A stretch of 64,000 bases of DNA from Megaustenia siamemsis (GCA_032433765.1 JAVIAB010000073.1:54411787-54475786), one strand, 5' to 3'. Counted from the stretch's first letter, positions 23,079 to 34,494 are shown. Translations and numbers: made by a program. The notes: generated by a model from the letters alone, not told the origin.

Positions 23079-24510
23079 TATATCTCCGTCAACATTTCAG
23101 TTGAATTGATATATTCATAGATCAATTTAACTCAAAATAAAAACATAGTGTGACTGCTCTCTTTCTACTTCCTTAATGGGCTAACTAATTTCCTTTTTCT
23201 CATTGTACATCAATTATTACAACAATTAGAAATACAAATTCAACATCTATAAACTGGAATCTCAAAAGAAAAATCCATCATGTATACAATCATCTTACAA
23301 CATCGCTCTGCCATGCCACTTTGTTTTGCTTTGAAGCCTCTGACTAACGTGACGTCACTCTGGACCTAGCCTGAATGTAGGCCAGCTAAATTGAGGTCAT
23401 CGTCTGTTTTGTCTATGTCTAACCCACATTTCTTTCCGTCTCTTAATTTAAACTGGTAGGTTCTGTAATTGGTGTTTACATATACAACATTCATAATTCT
23501 ACAACAATATCATGACATTCAATAAACATCTTTGCGACACAACATGTGTCTCATGTATACAAAACATTTTGTGGAAACATCAATTCTGAAATATTTAAGG
23601 CTCGATCGGCCTTCGCACTGTACTCTCTTAATTGCCTAATAAGACGTGTTTAGTCTTTCTTCGGCATCATATCTGTGCCAGTTCTGAAAAAGAAACAAGA
23701 CCCGTCTACTCTGTTCTCTTATTCTCCCTGAACACGTGCTCTTCTGGCACTGCTAATAAAGTTGTCTGCATAGCAATACGCTTTCTTACAGAATCTCTTA
23801 GCCACAGGCTTAATTTACTGGTCAACTCATGTCGGGTCGACAGTCTTCTTATCTGTTCCTTCTCCCCGCATATTCCTAAATTTTAGGCAATTCTCCCCGT
23901 CAACATATAATTACATTTTCATAAAATTGTATTTTAAAAAATGTGCATTTCACAACATGTTTCTCCTCAAATCATACACCCCACAGTCTTGGACAGACCG
24001 AACATTGAAGCATAGAGTAATCACAAACACATAGCAATCAAAATTATGACTTAAATTTGATACAGAATCTAGTCTGTCTAGACTTCCATTAAACTATCCA
24101 CAACACACTTCATACACACATGTGTACATCTCACAATGCTGTTCCACACTTGGAATTCCTATATAACTCATAGAGTCTCTCCAACTCGGGTCACTGACTC
24201 ACTCTTCTTAGTTCCCTATGTTTTTCTCTCCATGAATACTCTATTTTCTGTAAATTCTGAGTTCTCTTAACTTGACTCAAACTTTTTAAACCGATGTAAA
24301 CATGGTTACCATTTTGTTTGTTTACTTCAGGTGACTCACTAACATCTTCATACATATAGTTCTGTCTCCTCATTAAGGCAACAGTACATTTACAGACTCC
24401 TACTCATCATTCAGTGCACACTGACATTATACATTTAAAATTCGTCTAAAAGTTAGTAGACTCTTACACCTTATTAGTTACAACATCCACAAGTAAAATA
24501 ATTACAATTC
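23079..24510 (-). other. Internal 3' non-coding part of the LTR element
   Basis: There is no pol-like frame. A 60-codon frame (24191-24373, minus) follows gag but has no domain. A purine-rich stretch (AAGGAAGTAGAAAGAGAGC on the minus strand, near 23157-23175) could serve as a polypurine tract, although it lies about 80 bases from the LTR edge. Confidence 0.5.
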
Positions 24511-26820
24511 TTAATATGTATGTTTCTTCTTTTTGTATCTTTTATCTCTTCCATCACTAGTGGTTGTCAGGTCTCCTCTTTCTGACCTATGATCTTCTCT
24601 GAATTTGTTACCTTTATCTATTTCTTTCTGGTGGTCAAAAAACTCTTGCCGTCGTCCCAATCGTATGGCAAAAGGCAGGTCTACTTTGACTCTTTCATCG
24701 TCTTTTCTTCTTCTTTCAGCGATAATGGCATCACGTTCTGGTGTTCCCAATGGCCAAAATTTCACTTGCTCTGCCTTTTCTATTTGGGTCTTTTCAAACT
24801 CTTCATTTATGGCAGCAACCCTCCTTTCTCGTATTGTAGGCAATCTGTCAGTTTCAGGACGTTTCTTGCTACCTTTTACCCCATCTGCCATATCCTCTAA
24901 TTCCTTGTCCATTTCACGCGCATATTTATCAGCTGCTTTCTCTAATGCATGAAACACTGCTAGTTCGTTAATTTTCTTCTCAGCACTTTTACTTACAACC
25001 TCTACACTATTTGTATCACTGTTGCGTTCTATCCTATCAAGTTTCCCTTTCTCGTTTTCCTTCTTCAAATTTTCTGTAGTAGATTTCTTTCGCCTTAGAG
25101 ACGCTACCTCTTCCTCTAAGTCAGACTTCTCTCGTATTAGGTTCTTTACTTTGTCATCTACTTCCGATTTCTCCTTTCTTAAACTTACAATTAAATCTTT
25201 GGACTCTTTGACTTCACCTAAAAGTTGGCTATTCTGTGCTTTCATCTGATCAACTTCTCGACTCATACACACACTGTGTCTGTCAGTCTCAGCCTTTTGT
25301 TCTTCACGTGTTTCAAGCTCTTTAATTCTTGTTTCTAGACACTTGTTTTTGCACTCTAGCCTATCTACTGTGTCTTTCAGCTCTAATAGCATCAACTCGT
25401 CTCTTTCACTTCTCTTTTCCATAATTCTTATTTCGGCATCTTGTCTTGAAATTACATCTTCTAGGATGTTTGTAGCCACACAGGCGTCTCTAAATTGTTT
25501 CTTCACCTCCCTCGTTTGTGTTATTTTATCGTTATGTTTAGTTTGTCCTCTAACCTCTACAGTCTGTGTTTGTGCGCAGCTTACCTGTGTCACCAATACT
25601 TCTCTATCAGTACCTTCTGTTTGTGTAGCACTGTCGATCATTCTGTTCTCAGTCTCTTTAATTCTCACTAACATACATTCTTTTTTATTGCTGATCGCAT
25701 GACTCGACTTATCTTCTAAATTCTGTTCCATTCCCTCTAATTCCTTCTCCTTTCTGATTAATTTGTTTTGTTTCAGGCTAGACAGCCTGTTTGTCTTGAT
25801 GTTTGGGCCGTTTGATTTGGACCACTTGGTCGTTCTCGCATCCACGTGCTTGGTTGCGCGCTTCTCTTTGACTCCAGAGGGATCTTGCCAACCACGCCTG
25901 GGTGTTTGATTAACATGCTGTGCCCAAACTTTTGATTTACAATTCACTTTATTCATTTCAATCCTGTCTACACTATTTATTTCATAGCTCTTACGTCCAT
26001 CAGTTTGTCTTTTGTCCTTCCATCTCCACCTAGATTCCTGGGGTGGTAATCTTCTTCCGTGAAAATGCCTTGTTTCCCTTCTCACTGCATATATTTCTTT
26101 ACTCATTTCACCTAGTCGTCCCTTATTTCTCCATCTATTACTCGCTTGATTAACTTCCCTAGGCGTTTCTACTATTTTTCTTTTATTAAACCATTCACTG
26201 ATGGTTGGGCTTTCTTCAGGTAGGTTTAAATTCAATTTCTTCATGAACCCGATTTCTTTAATAGAGATATTAATCGCTTCATCTAGCGTCTCAGGGTTCA
26301 GCCTCGCTAAGTGTAGTTTTAGATCTGTGGATATTAGTCCATCTATAAAAGTCTCTATTAATTGTCTACCAAAACTGTCAGTATCTAAACCAGATTCCTC
26401 TGCTAGCTCTAAAAGTCTATTACTGTAAGCAGTTATTGTCTCTCCTCTTTCTTGTTTAAACTTCCTCAAAAGTATGAAAGCAGTGTAGGCATCTCCTACA
26501 GCAGCATACCTAGTTTTTAATTCTATCTTGAGGGACTTCCATGTGCTTGAAGGTTCATTCTTTAGCCTTCTCTGGATGAAGTCAGATACTTCGCCTCTAC
26601 TTGTTTTAAAAGCTATTAATTTCTTGTCTTCCTCATTTATAGGAAAAATGAGAGCATACTTTTCAATTTCTGCCATCCATTGTCTGAACATGGATGGGTC
26701 GCCAGAGTAATTTGAGATACTGGCACTCATTTCTTGCTGTCTAAAACTATTTTCTAAACCGGTGATGACTCTACTAATTTCTTGCAGGGTCTGCAACGTG
26801 GGAGTCATGCCTCTCTTCAT
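24511..26820 (-). CDS. gag: Gag polyprotein of LTR retrotransposon
   Basis: An uninterrupted 769-codon frame, the longest real one here. Residues about 35-195 fit the retrotransposon Gag capsid pattern: SGDPSMFRQWM at 39-49, FKQERGETITAYSNRLLEL at 121-139 and IETFIDGL at 155-162. Residues about 215-380 are strongly basic. Residues 452-595 form a long heptad-rich coiled coil. The C-terminus is charged and ends in a Lys run. No CCHC zinc knuckle or protease D-S/T-G motif is seen. It would form the particle and bind RNA. The ATG at 26820 is the first in frame. The intact frame and matching LTRs suggest recent activity. Confidence 0.9.
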   Translation of the reverse strand: MKRGMTPTLQTLQEISRVITGLENSFRQQEMSASISNYSGDPSMFRQWMAEIEKYALIFPINEEDKKLIAFKTSRGEVSDFIQRRLKNEPSSTWKSLKIELKTRYAAVGDAYTAFILLRKFKQERGETITAYSNRLLELAEESGLDTDSFGRQLIETFIDGLISTDLKLHLARLNPETLDEAINISIKEIGFMKKLNLNLPEESPTISEWFNKRKIVETPREVNQASNRWRNKGRLGEMSKEIYAVRRETRHFHGRRLPPQESRWRWKDKRQTDGRKSYEINSVDRIEMNKVNCKSKVWAQHVNQTPRRGWQDPSGVKEKRATKHVDARTTKWSKSNGPNIKTNRLSSLKQNKLIRKEKELEGMEQNLEDKSSHAISNKKECMLVRIKETENRMIDSATQTEGTDREVLVTQVSCAQTQTVEVRGQTKHNDKITQTREVKKQFRDACVATNILEDVISRQDAEIRIMEKRSERDELMLLELKDTVDRLECKNKCLETRIKELETREEQKAETDRHSVCMSREVDQMKAQNSQLLGEVKESKDLIVSLRKEKSEVDDKVKNLIREKSDLEEEVASLRRKKSTTENLKKENEKGKLDRIERNSDTNSVEVVSKSAEKKINELAVFHALEKAADKYAREMDKELEDMADGVKGSKKRPETDRLPTIRERRVAAINEEFEKTQIEKAEQVKFWPLGTPERDAIIAERRRKDDERVKVDLPFAIRLGRRQEFFDHQKEIDKGNKFREDHRSERGDLTTTSDGRDKRYKKKKHTY

Positions 26821-27614
26821 CTTGATAATTAATTAATTAACAATGAACTTATTCGGTAGCAACTCACACACGCACACACGTTTAGATCAGTCAAAGAATT
26901 TCTACTTTCTTCCTCAAACACTTATCAAGAAAAACCTATTTACTTCACACTAACATTGTTCAACATACCAAATAAATCTCTAAAATATATAAGAAAAATC
27001 CAACTTACATGCTTCTGAAGTCCATGGAATACCTAACACACCTTATAACATCCTAAAAACTACACAATAATATACTCATTTAAAACAATAATTAACTACT
27101 TAGTCTTTTTCAGGTTCTCAATGTGGACATCATTTTCACATTTTGTTCTCTCTGTCTATTTCACTTTTACTTCTTTCCTTACAGGAAGTTCTACTTTATG
27201 AATATGAATGTTCACTTCTACTTTGATATAGCTCGGGGAAAGATCACTGCGGGTTGGCACTTCTAGTCGCTTCTTCGGGATTTTAAGATACACAGGGTGT
27301 AGTCTCACAAACAGGCAGCCATTCTTACGCTGGACTTCGATGTACTATTTTGGACACAGATGGCTAGGCTTGATTAACTTCTGTAGACAAGGTTCGCTGG
27401 TGTGTTGTACACAAACACATTACTAGGCTCAACTTCATGGGTACTTGCAAATTATGAGGACGGCACTCGTTGCTGGAAGTACTTCTTGGTTATACTGGAA
27501 GTACGTAGGTGGACGTCTTGGTTAATTAAGAGAAAATTCTTACTCTTTTTTTTTTCTCTCCAGGTCCTTTCTAAAGAATAGAATCCTGCGTCACGGCAAC
27601 AGAAAGTAATGTTA
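26821..27614 (-). other. Leader of the LTR element
   Basis: About 800 bases between the 5' LTR and the gag start, without a long frame. The bases directly after the LTR on the minus strand (TAACATTACTTTCTGTTGCC) do not resemble a usual TGG-starting primer binding site, which fits loss of the LTR end on this side. Confidence 0.6.
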
Positions 27615-28528
27615 TGTGGCAGTTTCGTATTCATAAAGTTCTATCTGTGGTTATCTATCTATCTTGTTGACCGTATACTCCGTATAGTATTCTTAAGTAC
27701 ATCTGCATGTCTCTTTCTGATAGTGCTGAGGAACTAGTATCTGAATGTGCTCAGTCTGGCCGAGTGTGGCCGAATTGTCTCGAGTCTGGCTGAGTGTAGC
27801 TGAGTCTCCCGAGTGTAGCTAAATGTCTCTCTAGCTACTGCTCCTCGCCCCCAAAAGCATTCTGGGGCTCTCCTCTCCTAAATCTCCCCAGTTCCCAGGG
27901 TCTCGGGGTTTAAGTCCCCGGTGACCACACCCCCCCGACCACTGATACGGCCTAACCTACGTCTCTTGACCGTCACTATCTCTCTAGCTCCGCCTTTTTT
28001 TAATTATCTCTAAAGTCTTATTACTTTAGGAGTCCTGTCGAACCTGTCCATCTTCCTAAGTCCGTCCCCTAACAACTAAAACTCGAGGCGATTTCCAATT
28101 CAGAGACTCAAAGAGTAATCACTGCTGAACGTAAAGATAACCTGGTCTTTTGATTACGCGGGGCAGTTTAGTTGTCCGCTTTCATCTCAGGTCTTCACTG
28201 GACTTCAAGGCGTCTGCCGATATAAGAGTTTCCTAGGAACCAGCGGCCGTGTCGTTGCGTTACGCAACTTTGTCGACCAGAGCAAACATCTGTCGGCTTT
28301 AGGCTGACCACCTGTACGCATTTCACTGGTAATCTTCAAGTTGATTACGACTCAGCGACTGAGTTGGGTAGACTTAACGTCTCCTTCCTAATCCTCTGAA
28401 GAGTGTCTTTTCTACGCCGCCTAAAACTATCCTACTTCACATCGTCATCGCCTCATTCTTTTATTCTTGTCTATCGTCATATTCTTCTATTCTTCCATTA
28501 TCGCCCATGACTGAGTCACACTATAACA
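27615..28528 (-). repeat. 5' LTR (shared 914-bp part)
   Basis: Nearly identical to 22166-23078; the visible difference is GTCTCGGGGTTT here versus GTCTCGGGTTT there. On its own strand it starts TGTTATAGTG, directly against the TTCC target duplication. Confidence 0.9.
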
Positions 28529-28986
28529 TTCCAATCAACTCGTCCCACTGTTTCTAATGTTGATACATTGTACTAAGTACTTTCGTGAGTGTGTGTTCCA
28601 ATCAACTCGTCCCACTGTTTCTAATGTTGATACATTGTACTAAGTACTTTCGTGAGTGTGTGTTCCAATCAACTCGTCCCACTGTTTCTAATGTTGGTAC
28701 ATTGTACTAAGTACTTTCGTGAGTGTGTGTTCCAATCAACTCGTCCCACTGTTTCTAATGTTGATACATTGTACTAAGTACTTTCGTGAGTGTGTGTTCC
28801 AATCAACTCGTCCCACTGTTTCTAATGTTGATACATTGTACTAAGTACTTTCGTGAGTGTGTGTTCCAATCAACTCGTCCCACTGTTTCTAATGTTGATA
28901 CATTGTACTAAGTACTTTCGTGAGTGTGTGTTCCAATCAACTCGTCCCACTGTTTCTAATGTTGATACATTGTACTAAGTACTTTC
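28529..28986. repeat. 67-bp minisatellite, right part (about 7 copies)
   Basis: Continuation of the array interrupted at 22000, with units at about 28531, 28598, 28665, 28732, 28799, 28866 and 28933. They are nearly identical to the left units. Confidence 0.95.
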
Positions 28987-29029
28987 TATTTATCTATTGA
29001 CCCTTCGAGCTGTGGCCGGCCCACAGGGC

Positions 29030-29860
29030 ATAGACCCAGATACTCATTCTCTTTTTCTAAATTTTCTTTCTACTGTCTAAATCCTTGCAAAAAAACATTT
29101 ATCAAATCCCGCCATTTGTCCCTGTTCTGTGCAAGCATCCCGATCTCATTGAGGGAGTCGATTCCTACAGCCTTTGCCTCTCTGATCAATGTTCTTCTCA
29201 GTGTTTCTCTGGGTCGACCTCTTTTCCCCCTACCTGTTGTTTCCCACATGAGGGCAACTTTGTTATTCGGTTATTATCTCTTCTCATCACATGTCCAACA
29301 TATGACCATCGTCTTTTCTTGGTTACTGATGATAATAGTGATTGATTGGTGATTTCTCTAATTTCTTCATTTGTTTTGAATTCGTTCCACGCTATACCAA
29401 GTATTTTCCATAGACTTTTATTTTTCAATGCGTTCAACTTTGTTTCTAAGTCTCTTGTTTTCCGGCTGTCGCATGAATATGTGAGGGTTGATTGTATGTT
29501 TGATTTGAATAGTCTAAGTTTTGTTTTTCTGCTGATGAGTTTTGATCACCACATCTTCTCTGGGATCTTGAAGGACAATACTGCTTTAGGCTATTCTGAT
29601 TCTAATTTCTTTACTAGCATGATTGATCTCAAGCCCTGTTTTGCTGGTTATTGATGATAGTTCATTTGTGTCTTCCTGCATAGTTTATATCTGACTGCTG
29701 ATGAGGACTAAGTCCTCCAACTGACCTCCATGTATCCATTCGATGCTTTTGTTACCAGTGCAGCATTTCTTCATTATGAAGTCCATAACAACTCCAAACA
29801 ATAGGGGCGATAAAATACATCCTTGTTTAACATCAGTTTCTATTAAGAATCATTCGCTCA
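29030..29860 (-). pseudogene. RTE-like LINE family 3, RT to C-terminus
   Basis: The reverse complement starts inside the RT with DVKQGCILSPLLFGVVMDF (motif B) and a motif C that reads LEDL instead of a YADD-type box. The C-terminal part from 29437 downward carries LKNKSLWKILGIAWNEF and WSYVGHVMRRDNNRI. Several stops and shifts separate the parts. Non-functional. Confidence 0.8.
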
Positions 29861-30555
29861 GTCTTTTCTCTGTACTGTAAGTGTATAAAGTAATAGTACT
29901 AATTACTTCTACAACTAAATTTGCCCAGTAAAAATGGATGATGTCAATACTATGGAAAGAACGGAAATTAACCGATCTTGATCAACGTGCTGAGACAGAA
30001 GATTAAATGGTTTATCAAAGTGATGATATTGTCTCGTGAATTCATGAAGAGGAAAAGGAAGCGAAGCTCAAGACTGACGAAATGATAAATGCGATAGTAT
30101 CAAACAAACTCTGTAACAACAGACATGAACAAGTTTGCAGTGGTCAAAAGAGCGATAAACAGAACTTTGTTTTTGCCTCAAAACTCGAATGGATAAAACA
30201 TTAAGTGATGGACACAAATGAAAAATAATTTTTGTCCCTGTTTTCCACTTCTTTCTCTCTCATATTCTCTTAGGAACGCAGCTTTTCAAATTCTTCCCGC
30301 CGTTTTAAGGAGCAGTCACATTTTGTAGTTAACGAGCTTGGTTCAACTGAATTCAGTCAGGACCAAAAGATCGTGGTGATGTTGCTATTTCCTTCTATAG
30401 TAGTGTCATATACCGGGCACAAACACTAGAATTGTCCTCTGAAATCAACATGACAATTGTGGAAAAAAAAACCTCATCAACAGAAATAAACAGAATGGAG
30501 CAAGACTAACATTCGTTAAAAAGGGAAGGTAGGAAGTGGAGAATTTATTGTTTAC
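29861..30555. other. No clear gene
   Basis: Plus-strand stretches at about 30043-30204 and 30274-30430 stay open for some 55 codons each. The second follows an excellent pyrimidine-rich acceptor (TCTCTCATATTCTCTTAG). Neither shows a domain, so I do not call exons. Confidence 0.35.
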
Positions 30556-30677
30556 CTTAGATAAAAGGGAAAGTTGAAAGCAATCCCACCCCTCTCCAAT
30601 TTATATATACTGAGACGCAACTGCGTATCATCGATTGCTAGTCCTCGAGGAAAGTTAAGTATGTGTGCTGTGAGCGC
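30556..30677 (-). CDS. Secreted-protein gene 2, putative exon 3
   Basis: On the minus strand an acceptor (TTTGCTTTGTAAAG) opens a 122-base stretch free of stops in the phase left by exon 2 (phase 0). It ends at a donor CTAAG/GTAAAC in phase 2. It would encode NFPRGLAIDDTQLRLSIYKL and a hydrophobic FNFPFYL end, fitting an alternating beta-strand domain that continues exon 2. The RTE fragment at 30715-31172 lies in the intron between them. The exon rests on phase and splice sites only. Confidence 0.45.
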
Positions 30678-30714
30678 CTTTACAAAGCAAATACTGCATA
30701 CTTTAATTTGTCTT

Positions 30715-31172
30715 TATTCATCAGCATCATATAGTACGGGGCCTGCAGGCGTAGGTGATCATGTCTCTCCACAACTTTCGATCTCGATAGTTATTTATCA
30801 TTTCTGTTGTTGACCTTCTGCCAAGCCATTCTCTTAAGCTGTCTGGTATTTTTTCTCTTTGCTTCCCTCTATCTCTACGTCCCTAAATTTTTCCAATTGT
30901 CACAATATATTCCAGTTGTTCTCTTCTCATTACATGGCCAAAAAAATGATGATTGTTTCTTCTTAATATTTGAAATCAGTTCTCGTTTTGCTTTGACCTC
31001 TTTCAGAACATTTTCATTACTCTTCTTAGTTGTCCATGGTATTCTCAACATTCTTCTGTAAAACCACATTTCTACAGACTCCAGTGATTTTCTTGTCTGT
31101 TGTCCATGATTCACATCCATATGTTAAGACTGGCTCTACATAACATTTAAGAACTCTTTTTCTTTATTAAGA
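30715..31172 (-). pseudogene. RTE-like LINE family 1 fragment in intron of gene 2
   Basis: The reverse complement reads QQTRKSLESVEMWFYRRMLR, IPWTTKKSNENVLKEVKAKR and KKKQSSFFWPCNEKRT (a frame-shifted GHVMRRE), followed by a decayed tail near 30720. It is a 5'-truncated, inactive copy. Confidence 0.85.
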
Positions 31173-31183
31173 ACTATTATTAC

Positions 31184-31356
31184 TTTCTTTAGAAATTTTT
31201 GCGTCACTAGGAACGTTGTGTCCAGGACAACCAGCTCTGGTGCTACAAACTTAGAGACGACATTTTTGACTTCGTGAACATCAATGGTAACAGCATCACA
31301 GAAAGTCCTACCAATATAGACGACCACAAATGTTTGTCCACGGTAATCAGTCTTTG
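31184..31356 (-). CDS. Secreted-protein gene 2, exon 2
   Basis: On the minus strand the acceptor GCAATCGTAG precedes 173 open bases, and the donor is AAAGAAA/GTAATA. The split codon from exon 1 (G plus CA) gives AKTDYRGQTFVVVYIGR, then TFCDAVTIDVHEVKNVVSK and PELVVLDTTFLVTQKF. The strand-turn pattern beginning with an R-G-x-x-F-V-V motif resembles the N-terminal domain of molluscan IgGFc-binding-type proteins, but I cannot confirm the family. A diverged NTR/TIMP-like fold is an alternative. Confidence 0.55.
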
Positions 31357-31458
31357 CTACGATTGCATATTTACAGTATAAGTTTATGGAATGAAAACAG
31401 ATGAACAGACTGACGTAAATAAACAGAAATGTTAATAAAAACAGATATCACATTATAC

Positions 31459-31507
31459 CTTGAACAATTGCCAGAAACGCAAAACAGAGAAGTGCTGCCC
31501 ACGTCAT
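31459..31507 (-). CDS. Secreted-protein gene 2, signal-peptide exon 1
   Basis: ATG at 31507-31505 starts MTWAALLCFAFLAIVQ, a textbook short signal peptide (hydrophobic core, small residues before the likely cleavage site). A donor GTATAA follows in phase 1. The phase joins exon 2 at 31356 without a stop. The start is preceded by an A-rich leader (AAATACAAACATG). It marks the 5' end of a gene running toward lower coordinates. Confidence 0.6.
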
Positions 31508-31680
31508 GTTTGTATTTTATTTCCAAAAGTCAGCAACTTGGCCACTCTTAGACTGTAGCACTTTTAGTTCTCTGATATGTAGTAACGCTTCTAGAGGAAC
31601 AGTCTGAACCGCTATCACTGATAAGGACATGTGATGGACGTCACGAACCATCGTAACTAGCTATTATAGTAGTAACAAAG

Positions 31681-31925
31681 TAAAGTACCCCCGTCACGCC
31701 AAGTGGCGTATAGGGAATATGGTGTTAGTGACCATAAATTTTACAGATCTTTGGCACATAATTTTTGGGGTAATGTGGTCGGTATTACGCCCGTGCCGCT
31801 TTACTTTCCCAGAAAATATCCTGTACCCATTAAAGGCTGGGTGAACCGGAAACCGTCGGTTGGGATCGAACCCTACTTCCTGTCCTTTGTAGTCCAGTTT
31901 CACTAACCACTGAGCTATTGCAGCT
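31681..31925 (-). mobile_element. SINE family A
   Basis: The minus strand starts GCAATAGCTCAGTGGTTAGT (A-box region), has GGGTTCGATCCC (B box), and the family body (GGTAATGTGGTCGGTATTAC on the plus strand). It ends GGGGGTACTTTACTTTG. The single tRNA-like head retains most of the acceptor pairing. It lies just upstream of gene 2. Confidence 0.9.
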
Positions 31926-32984
31926 CCAACCAGCTATTACAGGCAGGTAATTACACTTATTAATTTATAGCTTTTGTTAAGATTATGTCTGATAGATATT
32001 TGACGAGGGTTATCACGTGTGATGACCTCTTGCATTACGGAATTTGTCGTATTCGCACTTTAACCTTTATTTTTGTTATCCATCATTCTATGTGACAAAA
32101 CTGCTGCTCGCTTTCATTGAGGTAGGTACACAGGAGAACACAACGATCATTAAATGACGGAAATCTAATCTTGATGTCGTGAAGTAGTGTTATGTTATAT
32201 TATGTTGTTATGTATTTTTGTTCTTTCTTTATTTCGACTATGATGTAAGAACTGGACAATGGAATATTTCGTGGCAACAGGAAGAATCTAGGGAAGAGGA
32301 GAGAACAATTTCATGATTCAATTAATGTCTATATGTTCCTACGATGCCGTCTTTTTACTCGTGCCACGTTTATTCCCAATATCTTACAGTCACACGATAG
32401 GATAACTTAATACATGTTCGTTTAATACTGTTTCTCTACTCGTGCCACGTTTATATCCACCACCCTCATGACTATAGTCATATTAACTCTTATACTCTCA
32501 TCGAAAAAAGTATTGATATAATTTGGTCACATTAGTTGTAATCGGATATGATATCTCAGATCTCTCCATTCATATTTTTATTTAATGTTCTCAGCATTTC
32601 TAGTTCCGCTATTTCACTACAGCTTTCACCGACATGAACATTCTAGAGTCGGAGTCCCAGTGAGGGTCCTGAGGGACGGTTATCAAAATGATATTAGGTA
32701 CGAACCATTTTAAAAGGTAGCAAAAATAAAACGTAATAATAAAAAAGCATATAAGTCAAAGAAATAATGTAAATTATAGCATTTCTTCGTTTTCGTTATT
32801 TACTTTGATAACTTTTGCCATTTTCAAAATCTGACTTTTTGTATGATTTAAAAATCACGCGTCAATTTCTTGCAGAATAAAACTTTATTTTCACAATTTT
32901 TTTTCGATTTCGTCTAATGTAATAATTCCAGCTGACTTGGTCACGCTGATCATCCGGGCTTCCTACACACGAGTAACACCACAG
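31926..32984. other. No gene recognised
   Basis: AT-rich; only short frames. No transposon recognised. Confidence 0.5.
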
Positions 32985-34123
32985 TCTGCTCTAGCAAGTC
33001 AAGACTGGCCAGTCTTCCTACACACCACAGTCTGCTCTAGCAAGTCAAGACTGGCCAGTCTTCCTACACACGAGTAACACCACAGTCTGCTCTATCAAGT
33101 CAAGACTGGCCAGTCTTCCTACACACCACAGTCTGCTCTATCAAGTCAAGACTGGCCAGTCTTCCTACACACGAGTAACATCACAGTCTGCTCTATCAAG
33201 TCAAGACTGGCCAGTCTTCCTACACACCACAGTCTGCTCTAGCAAGTCAAGACTGGCCAGTCTTCCTACACACGAGTAACACCACAGTCTGCTCTATCAA
33301 GTCAAGACTGGCCAGTCTTCCTACACACCACAGTCTGGTCTATCAAGTCAAGACTGGCCAGTCTTCCTACACACGAGTAACATCACAGTCTGCTCTATCA
33401 AGTCAAGACTGGCCAGTCTTCCTACACACGAGTAACATCACAGTCTGCTCTATCAAGTCAAGACTGGCCAGTCTTCCTACACACGAGTAACACCACAGTC
33501 TGCTCTATCAAGTCAAGACTGGCCAGTCTTCCTACACACGAGTAACATCACAGTCTGCTCTATCAAGTCAAGACTGGCCAGTCTTCCTACACACGAGTAA
33601 CACCACAGTCTGGTCTATCAAGTCAAGACTGGCCAGTCTTCCTACACACGAGTAACACCACAGACTGGTCTATCAAGTCAAGACTGGCCAGTCTTCCTAC
33701 ACACCACAGTCTGCTCTATCAAGTCAAGACCGGCAAGTCTTCCTACACACGAGTAACACCACAGACTGGTCTATCAAGTCAAGACTGGCCAGTCTTCCTA
33801 CACATCACAGTCTGCTCTATCAAGTCAAGACCGGCAAGTCTTCCTACACACGAGTAACACCACAGTCTGGTCTATCAAGTCAAGACTGGCCAGTCTTCCT
33901 ACACACGAGTAACACCACAGACTGGTCTATCAAGTCAAGACTGGCCAGTCTTCCTACACACGAGTAACACCACAGTCTGGTCTATCAAGTCAAGACTGGC
34001 CAGTCTTCCTACACACCACAGTCTGCTCTAGCAAGTCAAGACTGGCCAGTCTTCCTACACACGAGTAACACCACAGTCTGCTCTATCAAGTCAAGACTGG
34101 CCAGTCTTCCTACACACCACAGG
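32985..34123. repeat. 46/55-bp minisatellite with 16-bp palindrome in each unit
   Basis: More than twenty units share CAGTCTGCTCTATCAAGTCA plus AAGACTGGCCAGTCTT. The latter is a perfect 16-bp palindrome. Long units add nine bases (CGAGTAACA) relative to short ones, and the two lengths are interspersed. Two units carry ACCGGCAAGTC instead, breaking the palindrome. No spacer diversity, so this is not a CRISPR array. Confidence 0.95.
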
Positions 34124-34494
34124 TGCTGAAGACGGAGGCAACTTGAGATGGACACACAGGCAGGTGCAGTTCCGAGTCTTCAGCCTCGAAAGCCTCGATA
34201 ACCATTGTTATTGGATGTCCTTCTCAATCACCCCGTAGAGCAAGGATGCAAAAATAGATCTACTGGCCAATCAAAACTAGGATCATTAAAAATAATGCAC
34301 TGGAATACTGAATGACTGAGCAGCAAAAAGAGATGTATCCAGTAAAATGATATAGTTGGAAAATATTCTTCACCTGAAGAACACGTAAGAAAATGCCGCT
34401 TGCAGAATAGTGCGCCGAGAAAAACCCATTGCCTTTGCAAAATAATATTTAAAAAAACCAGTATAATTTTTACAAGAAACGATATAGACAATCT
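34124..34494. other. No gene recognised
   Basis: The minus frame at 34228-34491 has no domain and ends in the flank of an RTE scrap. Confidence 0.45.

Larger units (their letters stand above)
22001..28528 (-). mobile_element. Gag-only LTR retrotransposon inserted in minisatellite
   Basis: On the minus strand the order is 5' LTR (28528 to about 27615), leader, a 769-codon gag, 1.4 kb without coding capacity, and the 3' LTR (23078 to about 22166 or 22001). Both flanks are the same 67-bp minisatellite. TTCC occurs on each side (21997-22000 and 28529-28532), a 4-bp target duplication typical of Gypsy-type integrases. The LTRs differ by about one base over 913, so insertion is recent. Protease, RT, RNase H and integrase are all absent, so the element must depend on another element's enzymes. 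Confidence 0.85.

Noticed and set aside
24589..25702. Plus-strand ORFs opposite gag
   Set aside because: Shadows of the real minus-strand gag frame; no independent signal.
22001..28528. Endogenous retrovirus with env
   Set aside because: No envelope, polymerase or protease frame; only gag between LTRs.
32985..34123. CRISPR-like array
   Set aside because: No unique spacers; the whole unit repeats. The genome is animal.
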